The notes under the pieces: generated by a model
Seen by the model: the letters and a program-made list of their open reading frames with translations, nothing else
Database searches by the model: none
Told to the model about the DNA's origin: nothing
From: Codonopsis lanceolata
Taxonomy: Eukaryota > Streptophyta > Magnoliopsida > Asterales > Campanulaceae
NCBI GenBank assembly: GCA_013146195.2
Contig: CM028377.1
Coordinates: 35,903,632 to 35,967,631 of the forward strand
Direction: 5' to 3'
Length of the DNA stretch: 64,000 nt
Program-made: the position numbers and the translations under genes
Shown here: in pieces, positions 22,401 to 34,400 of the stretch
Layout: every line of letters starts with the position of its first letter
Position numbering within the stretch: the first letter of the stretch is position 1

Positions 22401-25400
22401 ATGTCAAAAGAATATCCCCAGATCCATAACAATCTATTAAGAACCATAAACCCCAGCATTATTGAAAGAATGAAGCACAATTCAGAGAATGAGCATCACA
22501 AGGTCAGAAGACCAAGGCCTGTTATATGCTGTAGCACACAAGATTCAGAAGCAAGCAGTCACTTCACACAATTGATAATACTTCCAAGTTAAACGAGTAA
22601 TACCAGGGGATCAAAATGATAAGTCCAATCAATTACCACATAATTTTGTAATTATGACATCTCAACAAAAGAAATACAGTAAACTAATGTGATTAACACA
22701 AGTGAGCAGAAGTTGCAGCTATACTCTTCCATAAAAGCAGAACCATCGTTACAAAGTTGACTACCAAAGTTAAACTAAGAGCATTTCCCGCTTTAATTAC
22801 TGCTGCTGCTAAACAAATGATTACCTTCAATTCATCACGTTTCCGGGACTTTAGTTGGGAAAGTTGTGCCTCTACATCATGAAGACGTTCTTGAAGACTT
22901 TTCTTTTCACAGGTAAGTTTTGCAATTTCATCATCCCGTTCTGAGCGAAGCCATTCTAGTTGACTTTCAATTTCTTGTATTTGTTCGGTCAGTTCCTTTC
23001 GCTCCCTAGCAAAGCGGTCCATCTCAGCCTTCATATCAGTCTGCCATTTAATAAGAAGAATGTTAGAAACCACCCTCAAAACATTTATCTATAACCACAC
23101 CAAAAAAACAGAACTACCTTGAGACGGGTACTAGTAGCCTCAGATTCGCTCAACCTCTGTGACATAACAGCCTTTTCTTTAGCCATGCTGGAAATATCTG
23201 TCTTTCGCTCTTCACGAAGGCGAAGAATTTCATCTTCGCTGGCACATAACTGATGCCAAAGAGCCGCCCGATCAACATTTGCAAGTTCAGCAACCTCCCG
23301 CATCATGCTCAAAACTGGCCTAACAAATTCTTGATCCTCACAGACCAGAATAGACAAAATTTCCAAATCCAAATCTAGCTCCCTACTACTATCTGTGGCA
23401 CTAGTGGCGCGGTCGACAAGTCTCTTCAATATTCTTAATCTGTAAGACTCATCAGCATACCATTTGAACAATATAGTGTAAAGCATCTTCACAAATCCTC
23501 TCACAGGTGGGTCTCTGGAGAGTGACAATGTCTCAGCAAGACCAAGAACTGACGTGAAATCATCCCGCTGGGCCCTCAACTGTTCAATGGTTTCTCCCTC
23601 TACGACCACTTCTGTGTGCTGAAGATTTTCAGCAACAAATTGTGAAGTCAAATTTATCCGCCGAGCAAGGCGTCTTTCCAGGACCGCGGCTACCGACTGA
23701 GCCATGATTTCCCCTCTAGATATGGCTCTCTCAAAAGTTTGGGAAGCATCAACAGCAAGGCAAGGGATAGATAACATTTCCAACAGGATGTATATATCAG
23801 AAAAATGAAAGGTAGCACAGAAAGCTTGCTCATCTACAGTATGCAATCTTTCAGAGGTTGGCCCATTTTCACCAAATAAGAACAGCCCACAGGGAACTGA
23901 TGAGCACTTGTCAACAAAATCATCATCGCTATCAATATCTCTAAGAATTGCTTCACCAACATCTGCACAACTACGCATTGTTCTACTTAGGTAATCAAGG
24001 ACACAGGGGGAGACTTCAGCTCCTAGATCTTTTAGCCTCGCACGAACAGATCTGACCTAGAGTGAAAGAACAACCAAAATTAACACATTCAGAATGGAGA
24101 AAGACAATGAAAAGGATAGGCTCTAAATGAGAGATGCAAAACTAGATCATTAGAAGATGTTGATGCATACTGCGTCTGGGAGATGTTGGCAATGCAACGC
24201 AGCTTTGAATATAAAATCCACAGTAGCTGCAAGAGGTTCATCGTTTGAGTCGGCCAAGAGTTCGAAAGATTGAAATAGAACACGCTCCCAAACTTCACTA
24301 CTGCATTCCAACTGGCTAAGGGCACCAAAAACCTGAAGAATAAAGCTTTCATAATTAAGATATCTACCAATAATCAAATTAAGACAGACATTCCCAATAT
24401 ACTATCAAAATAAATACTAAGAGAGATTCCCACCAAGTCTATCAAGACAATATCAGAAAACACTGTATGATCATCTTACAGGAAGTCGTAATGAAGGTTC
24501 TGCATCAGGCTTTTGAAGTCGATCTAGGAGTGCACAAGCAGCGAGTGGATGTTCTGAATGCTCAACCAATTTGGTACCAAAGCAACCAAGTCAGGTTGCA
24601 GATGCTTAGGAGCTTTATCCAATACAAGAGCAATCTTCTGTGCAGACTGCGGTCTACGTCTTGGCTCGGGACAACCTTGCGGAACAGCACCATCTAGTGC
24701 TCTCAATGAGTTCACAATTAATCCAAGGAGCTCCTCAGATTGCTCTGGCCATTTGGTCTGAAACCACAATCTGCTCAGCTGATGCAGCACAATTAAGCTA
24801 CAAATGCCAAATTAGAAGAGAGTAGGGAAACTGTACCTTAGAGCGAAGAGAAGTACTTTCTGATGAACCAGTAGCACAGGTTTCAGGAGGACAGATGGGC
24901 TGTCCAGGAAAAGATTTTTCAGGTGTAGCACCGTTCATGTCTGAGCTTTGAACTGCAGAAGTACTTGTGCTTTCATCCATTCCAATATCCAACCTGTCAT
25001 GTACATGGGGTTGCGCAGATACTGTTGATCCACTTCTCCTATCAGATTCCAGTGGACTGATAGCTCCACTGCTTTCTGGAGAAGGTCTAGAGGTTACATC
25101 TGGGCAATCATCATTAGAGCTTCCTTCTGAAGGTTGGCAACACTCCACCATTATATCCAAAAGTAAATCAATGATTGCCTGCTGTAAAACTTTGACCCCC
25201 ATCAACAAGTTCATCAGACTGGGGGATGACTCGTCATTCCTAGTGACCCTCTTTCCATCAGAAGAACAAGAGAGCTTGGTTGGAAGAAGCAAGCGCTTTA
25301 CTTTAGCAGGGTCGTCAAGATAAACACGAAGTCCAGTTAAAAACCCAGCTATTGCACCAGCATCCATGAGAAGCTTTTCTCTCAAAGTGACCTGCGGCTG

Positions 25401-28400
25401 TGAAGGGTTGTCCCCATACGTGAGGTGAAACCCTGCTCTAGAAAGGAGATTCCTAAAGATGTCTTCCTCGTCCCCACTGATTCCTTCACTATCCTCAGAA
25501 TCAACGAGTTCATCAGGATCTGTTGTTAAAGCATCCTGATCATCTTCAGAAGCAAAAACCTGGAAAACAAAGGCCAAAGTAAGTGGAGGCGAGACTTAAT
25601 GAAGCCAGACAAGTAGCTTATAACATTGAGAGGAAGTATCATGTAAGGATACAGAATAATATTTATAAGATCTTCCCTCAGTGACATTTGAGCTTAAATT
25701 CTTTGAAATGAAAATCCTATGTTTTGCTTAATACACTCAAAACTTCAAGAGACAGTGGACATCTATTCATGTCGCTTCATCAAAATCTTGTATTATTTTA
25801 GCAGGCCTTCTGTCTGTGTTATCATAATCTCTTTTCTCTTCATCAAAACAACTTGCTTTTCGAATAAAAAGGAAATTTGAAATAAGCCACATTTAACTGT
25901 ACCTTTGGTTTTGAACTTGCCAGAGAAATGGAGGGAGGGTCATTTCTATGGACAACATATGTTCAAATCATGAAGCCAGTTGATTGAAAAACAGCTTGGT
26001 CACTAAAACTTGCTTATTTTTTTGATAAAGGTAAAGTATATAAAATGAGGAGCATATTAGAGCATTGATAGACATCTGAAGGAAACTCTACTTTAAAAAA
26101 CCAGCTTTTTATAACAAGAGGGAAAAGACTCTGTGGTATGCACAAATAGCAATCTTATTCTAAGGTGTCTTGAGTTTAATTTCTAATAAAATGATCCTAG
26201 TTACGCATTATCTTTTCTTTTTTATTTCAATAAATTCTAATTATTCTCGAAATAACTCAACAGTAGTATTCATATATAATACTTTACTTATCAAAAAAAA
26301 ATGTAGTGCCTCATGGTATTGTTGTGTTAGTAGATGCTATTGTTGTTGTTTATCTGTATTATTAGTATGCTGCAAAAAAAAATTATATAGAAGTGCTGCT
26401 GATAATTTTACATGACAAATTCGGTGGTCCTCGTCCTCATCTTTTCTCTGGCTTTCATTAATGCTACTCGTTCAATCATTCAACGCTCATGCTAGTGTCA
26501 AGTGGGGGCGTTTGATAAGTAATGAGCCCGAGTGACTGCAAAGGGACAGAGAACTAGAAGAGGTGGAAAGGGGAATCCCATTCTAGGTCCAATTGTTGAG
26601 AATTAAAGACACTTGGATCAAATATGCATTATAGGGACATGGGCTTCACAAAATTGAAAATGGAACTTTTTTTTCTAAAAATAGGAAGTATTTAATTTAT
26701 TATTCTATTAGGTTTAGAGATTAGAAGTATTTTTTATGATGTTTTTTTTGTTTTTATATTTATCTTTACCTATCAAAAAAATTTATTCTATTAGGTTTAG
26801 AGATTAGAAATTTAAAAGTATTTGTTATTTGGTAGTGCTAGACTGCTAGTCCTAGTGGTACTAGCAAAGTTACTAATCTAACTTATAATTATGGTGTAAT
26901 GTCTTACAAGGTATGCCTGTGAAGCTGAGTCTATTTTGTGTATATTGCTGAAAGTCATAACTGCAGAGTTAGGTTCACTCCACTCCAGACCTACGACTCT
27001 GTTCTTTCCGTTTGCATCTTAGAATTACAAGCTAGTGGACAAGGAGTCCACCTTACCACAACAGTGGGAAAATAAAACAGACCTATAAGACTAAAACTAC
27101 CCTAAAGAAACAACTCAAAATAAAAGTGCCTACCAATGCCAAGCAAGATCAGATAAAGAAATACCCGTCAAACAACCCAAGCGTTTTTACCCATAATGAA
27201 GCTAGAAACCCAACCGAATCCCAGAGGAATTGAAAGGAATGCTTCGATAATCACAGACCCAAACATGCCTCTTGGTCCAAATGCACCATAGAATGGAAAA
27301 GAATAAAGTTAGGCTAGCACTTAACTACAGAGAGAGAGAGGGACCAATAATAGCATCAATGACCTTGCACTCTTTCAGCTAGGCTTTCCAATCCAATTTC
27401 CACAAAATAATAACAGAATTTTACTTGTGTCCAAGGAGAATTAGCTTTTCAAAGAGTGTTTTACAATAATTGGAAATATGTTATTCCTGCATACATAACT
27501 AGAAATGCGCATATCAATTCTAGTTACTTGTATAGTGATGTAAATAACTATCTGTAAAGATAAACTGAATGTGCCCCCTAGTCCCCTAAAAGGTAGAGAT
27601 ATAAGATATTCAAGTTTTATCAAAGAAAAACCATCCCACAAGTCTTGACTACATGTAGGCCAATAATTTTCTCAAATTACAAGCTACCACATATTTCTTT
27701 ACTATCACTGCCCACCTCACTACTGTTGGCATCACCTTCCCCTCTTAGCACCATCGATCCTGATCCTATCACTCTTCCAGCCAATCAGTTGATCTACTCT
27801 AAAGTATCCAACCATCTAAGATAAATTTCTCAATGGACTTCCTAAAGAACCATCTCTTCTGTTCCATGTAGGCCTTTCTTTCATAATTCAAATTTTCTTA
27901 TATCATTATTTGCGATCCCTATAAATTTACGCAGGGAACTGTTATAAGCAAAGGCAAAGAGTGCGTGGATAGAAGGTTCAAAGCTCCTCGCATAAAAAAT
28001 AGAAGATGTGTCAGTCAGGCGACAACGAAATGCTGGGAGGCTTATAGCTTTTTTTGTTGCTTGAGGAAATTCACATATTCATTCATGAAAAGGAGATAGG
28101 CAGTCTTATCGAACCACTTAATTCTGTGAGTTCTTTCTTGAGTATTGAGTTATGCAAGTGGATTCATGACACTTGCAAGCACACATCATGTTAAGAAATG
28201 TTCCCAAGTAAGAATATAGCTACCTCTGCAAGTGTGCATCATGTGAGTGGACATCGTGATACCCTGTTGGGTGTGCAATGCCTCTTGTTAGGCACCTTTG
28301 TTTACCTCTGCAAGTGTGCTTAGATGTAGGTGGATTGAGGGCGTTAAACTTGATATATTGTTGGTCCCTCTCCAACCCCTTAAGTCTATAATAGAGTTGA

Positions 28401-31400
28401 TAACTTAACGAGGGAAACAGCAAATTATGTAACATATCCAGTCAAGCATGGCCATAATAGTCTGACATGCACGTCCATGGACGAGCATGTTAACCTGTGT
28501 GGACACACAAAATTACAATTACCAAATTCACACAATGTTCTGTTATTTACTTATTTACATCAACGCAAGATATGTTTAGACAAGATAGTGTGGAAGTATT
28601 TTTATTTTTGTTTGATAGGTTGTGTGGAAGTATTTATTAACATTTGTAAAAATACTCATCTTCATCTATTAGAGGTACTTGTATTCATCTACTCGTATAT
28701 ATATATATATGGTTGAGTCATCAATCCCTGTGTGCTTTGATGATGGGCTGCCAGTCATTGTATATGAGACCATGTGTCTATGTCGACACTCATGTCCATC
28801 TTATAACTCATAGAACAAAGGTAAAATACATGAATAAAAAAATAATTATGACATAATGACAAGGCGCACCATGCATGACATATCTGCCTCTAGTCACTTA
28901 TTTGGTAGAAAGATGTTAGGAGGGAGCAACCCCCCCCCACACACACACAAAAGAAACAGAAAATATAAACAAAACAAACAGATAAAAAAAAGCTTCCACC
29001 AAGCCTCCACTATCAATGCATATGATATTGTTTTTCCTTTTATTAATAAGAAACACATAAGCTAATCAAGCTATTAGAAATTGTAATAGGACAAGTTAAG
29101 GATGAGTGTTATGGTGCAACTTACGAGATGATATCTAGCATAGCTCAAAATTAGAAGAAAAAAAAATGCACCTCTACAAAGGAGCCGTGAATAAACAAAG
29201 CATGTCAAATCTACCTTATAAAGAAATTGGTCAATGCTATGGTACCAATTCATCTACAAACTTAAATTTTCATTGAGAGGGGCAAGAGAGCATGTATCAT
29301 GCTTTCACACACATTCTTGCATCTTGCTCACACGAGAGAGAAACCAAGGTGCCTAACTAAGTTTATCACAAACCAAAGAGGTGCCAACTTGCTCTAAAAC
29401 AATACCTGGAAGATGTCAGCAAGTGGGATTGGTCATTAAACACAAGATATTGCCTATAAAAGCTTTGACAATTATCATGTTAAGCATTGACTCCTCTGGG
29501 TTAAGCCTTTAGAGAGAGTGTTCAACAATATATATCAATCTTCATTGTTAGGAATAATAGCATAAGATAGTAAGTTTCAGTTTCACTTCTACTAGTCAAC
29601 TAGTGAGCATATTTTAAAAACTCTGTGAGCAAACTTTTACATCCTAATGAAATGGGCATAAGTAAGTGTGCTGTCTGCACGTAAAATATATTATCGAAAT
29701 CGTATTGCATTTCATCAATTAGTAGTCTCCCGGGTGTACTTTTAAGTTTCAATAATAAAGGAGCGTCCAAACCCATCAGTACATCCTTCTTCCTTCCTCT
29801 TCAACCTTTTACACGCTCGCACACAGTGCACCATTTTATTTTCATTTTTTTTGGATAGGTAAGTGTGACCCCTTGTTGGTATGGGGATTTGAACCAAAGA
29901 CCTCAAGGTGTTTGCACGTAAAACATATTATCAAAATCGTAGTGCATTTCATCAATTAGTAGTCTCCCGGGTGTACTTTTAAGTTTCAATAATAAAGGAG
30001 CATCCAAACCCATCGGTACATCTTTCTTCCTTCCTCTTCAATCTTTTACACGCTCGCACACAGTGCACCATTTTATTTTAATTTTTTTATAGGTAAGTGT
30101 GATCCTTTGTTGGTATGGGGATTGGAACCAAGGACCTCAAGGTCTTTGCCAAAGTGCCCTTGCCATTTACTTTCATACTCTTCTTCCTTGCTTAAAACAT
30201 CTATTTATATGTAATCCATTTTCTTTTCTATCTGGTTCTTCTGCTCTCTCATAGCTTAATTTTTTAGTATGCGCAAGAATTTCTCAACTCGACTTGGCCT
30301 AATCGCTACTACCCATAGTCAGTTAAATGAATCTTCCTTCACCATTCTGCCTTGTCCAAAGCAATATTTACCTATTAAACCCCCTTAAATTGATATTATC
30401 ACTCTTTGTATTTGTTGAACTTAGTGGCCTACGTGAATGTGTCCAAACCATTTTAAGCAACAACTTTCTCTCATTTATCATACTGGAAATATGGAATGTT
30501 TTTTTATAGGTAAGTGTGACCCTTGTTGGTATGGGATTGGAACCACGGAAATTTGGAATTACTTTAACATTTCACAGTTGTATTTGTATTAAATTTGTCC
30601 CTTTTCCCTTTTACCAAGTATCCAGCTTAGCATTCTCATTTCAACTACACTTGTAATATTAACATGCAATTTCTTGATTGTCCAATTGTGCCATAAAGTA
30701 AAGCAAGTCTAATGAATGTCCTTAGATTTCCCCTTTGACACTGCAGGTATAAATCAATCACATAAATCTCGGTACATAATTTCCAGCTTCGCCTAACTTG
30801 ATTTCATTCACCTATAACATCTACAACCTCTAACTCTTCTATTGTGGCATTACATAGTTGTCAACTTAACTGCCACCCGTAGTAATACTTATGTCGCTAA
30901 AGCTTTTTCTTTCCTTTTTTTAAAGAGGACGTGTATAAAAGGTGAAAGTGCCAAGGGGGTGCCACCCATATACACAAAGGAACACAAGAAATAACCAAGG
31001 GGTACCCACTCCTCTGGATGAAAAACTACTTACATCAAGCTCCATTAAAAGATCATATCTACTAACAAAAGAATCTTGCCACTCTAATAAGGGCCTTGTT
31101 CGTCCAAAACACAGAAGATTAAACACCGTGCCTTTCAACCTGGGTGAAAGTAACTACTCCCCTCGTAAATTTCAGTTGTTCCTTTCTCTCTCCATATACT
31201 CCACATTAGACAAGTAGATGGATCTCTCATCCCTCTCACTTGAACTTTCTTTCTTCATGATTTCTTTTTCAATAAAAAAAAATACACTTGAAACATAGGG
31301 CAGTAAGCCAACTTTTCCCAATGCTTTTGTTCTCTCTAGATGCAACAAGCAAGCAAAGAAAATGGCCTCAACGAAGACGAGCATTACCAACTCAATACGA

Positions 31401-34400
31401 AAAAGCACAAACGACATTCATCGCATGCTTCTAGCCACTTCTCAATGCAAATGAAGGTGATTTACTGATTCCCCATCACTCTGACAACATCAGCTCAAGT
31501 TCACAAACTAAACTCTTTTCTCTCCTTCCAATGCCACAAGTCAACATGGCTTCCCAAGCAGTCATCCACACAGAACACACCATTTCACTTCTACATATTT
31601 AAACCTCTTACTTCTATGTCTCTCCACTTTTCAAGTTAAGTATTAACTCCCACTTTCTCATTTATAAAGGCCATGTCATCCGCAGATAACATGAACCCCC
31701 GTATTACATGGAAAAGTTTAGATCTATCACAACTACAATGCAAGGCACTTGCATCCTTTTATACCAAGTCCATGGTCATGGGTAAGAACTTTGTCTGAAC
31801 CCAATAATCAAGGCAAATAATGATTCATCTCCATTAATCATATACTGCTTCTAAAAATTTAGCAATGCGAGTTAGCTAGTCACCAAGCACCATTTAATAA
31901 TCAGGTTTTTTAATGAGTTCAACTTAAGTTTAGGAGCCCAAGTTACATAAACTAAACTCTTTTCTCTCCTTCCAATGCCACAAGTCAACATGGCTTCCCA
32001 AGCAGTCATCCACACAGAACACACCATTTCACTTCTACATATTTAAACCTCTTACTTCTATGTCTCTCCACTTTTCAAGTTAAGTATTAACTCCCACTTT
32101 CTCATTTATAAAGGCCATGTCATCCGCAGATAACATGAACCCCCGTATTACATGGAAAAGTTTAGATCTATCACAACTACAATGCAAGGCACTTGCATCC
32201 TTTTATACCAAGTCCGTGGTCATGGGTAAGAACTTTGTCTAAACCCAATTAGCAAGGCAAATAATGATTCATCTCCATTAATCGTATACTGCTTCTAAAA
32301 ATTTAGCAATGCGAGTTAGCTAGTCACCAAGCACCATTTAATAATCAGGTTTTTTAATGAGTTCAACTTAAGTTTAGGAGCCCAAGTTACATAAAAGTCT
32401 CTTATCTCAAAAATTAAGATCATGTCACCCTTCATCAACACAGTAGTTTCACAATAGTGCAATCAATATGCTCACAACTATTAGCTTCTGAATCACCAAA
32501 GAAGAAAGAAATATGCGTATTTTGATGAAATGACCACTGACCTCTAGGTCTGAAAACTCAAACCAGGGGCAGCAATCCAAGATTTCACAAACAAAGACAA
32601 CGGTGTCTCGTACAAGAAATCCTGCATCTGCTTCCAGCATATCTGACACTTTCATGAATTGAAGAACAGAGTTATTCCACGTCTTGGTACAAATAGATGA
32701 CTCCTTCCACACCGTCTTGGAAGGATTTTTTTGATTCAGCACAGCCATCCTGTATCTAACCCAAAAGTTTTTATCAGGATCTGTGCCAACTGATTGATCG
32801 CTCTCGAGGTATATACATATGGTGTCAAAGGACTCGTATACACCTGCATCAACAAAAAGAGTTTACCACAGAAAAGTAAAATGAAAAAACCCTATAAGCC
32901 TTCAGACCAAAGGCTATTAACTATAAAAACCAATTTCTTAACTATAAAAATAAAAAAAGAACCCACCAATACGAAGCTCACATCCACCAGCTTGAAAAAA
33001 TTTACTAAATATTTTACGGGTTTCCATTATTTCCTTGAAGGACAAGAAATTCTCCACCTTCCATGTAAATGAACTCCTTTTCCCACCTTTATCTGCTTGA
33101 GAACCAGATTCAGCTTCTTGATCAGTAAATTCCTGCATTGTGGACGTCTCTTTCAAGATAAGAACTTCTGCAGAGAATACCACAGTATCCTGAACAAGAA
33201 ACCCAGAATCTTGATCGAAGAGACTGGTTAGAGTCACAAATTCACGCCAGCCCCAGTCCTTTGCAGCTTTGGAGTAACGGTTTTGAGATTCCTTTGTAAC
33301 GGACTTTTCCTCCATCTTTTGGTTTACAACCGATAACCGATGGCTCACAAAACAGCTCCAGTCACTGGTAGTAGTTCGTGAATCAGTAACTTCAAGAAAT
33401 ACTGAAAGGTGACATGGTGGCTGAGACTGCCCTGAGATGACAAATCATGTGTGAAAACACAGGTTCAGTTCTCTATTCCTAGTTCACAAATCGTAAAGCA
33501 AATGTATAGATGATAATAATTGCTAATAAGCTAAGCAAGTCATCATGATAAATCAGTTCACTTTCTTAAGCATCAACTTAGAACATTTTATCTACCCCCT
33601 AAAGTACCAAATTCAATGATTAGTGTGTCGAGCAATAAACAAGTCGCTTTAATTTGTGTGATATTAGCAATGCTAGTTCTTTCAACAATACAAGCAAGTT
33701 CATCATTTTATAAGCAACCGAATATTCAGCTCAACCTAAATGAACCACTTTAAGTCTAGCAAATATTTCTTATCAAAACAGAAAAAGAGGAGAAAAAAAA
33801 CTAACAATTCTTAACAGCAAAAAAGTTCAGACAACAGTGTACTGCATACCTCGGGGTAACTATAAGCGGGCAATCACGATTCCCAATTTGAAACCTCCTA
33901 CTCTTGATGCATAGCCCTGTAATCTTCCTCTTCTTCAGAAGATCCTTCAACCTTGTGAAATTCTCAATTCTCCAAGTGAATTTCCCCAGATGACCATCAG
34001 ACTTCCTCGCACCACTCGCAATCCTCCCTCCAATCAACCCCCCATTCTTGGAAAAGCTACTAAGTTCCTTTATCACATGGAACGACGTACTAAAAACCGC
34101 CATATCCTCCACCAAAAACCCAGACTCCTCCCCAGCAAAATCGGACATCTTCATGTAATCATTCCACCCTAAACTCGTGTTATCCCCGCTCTTATTATCA
34201 GCAGCAAACCGCCCATACGAGTCCCTGTGCATGTGATTCATCCCAGGTTTTTGATTCAAAACAGACATCCGAAACAAACACCAACAACTCCTATCAGAAG
34301 CCAATGTCTTCTCCGTATCTTTACTCTCCAAACACATGGACAAATAATCCACCCCATTCACCGAGCTTTGGTAAACACTAATTCTTAAATTACACTCACC

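Larger units (their letters stand above)
25560..32541 (-). other. Intron 3, about 7 kb, repeat-filled
   Basis: This 6,982-bp GT-AG intron interrupts the gene between the MATH4 exon and the acidic exon. The joined peptide DLE/VFASEDD is uninterrupted across it. It contains LINE and SINE fragments, a 237-bp tandem duplication and a 444-bp near-identical tandem duplication. No separate gene is supported inside it. Confidence 0.85.

Noticed and set aside
33800..33849. Alternative splice donor downstream in exon 1 (for example CACT|GTTGTC) that would restore the phase
   Set aside because: The donor is poor and would replace the conserved YPRG-like motif with unrelated residues; it is less likely than small indels, though not excluded.
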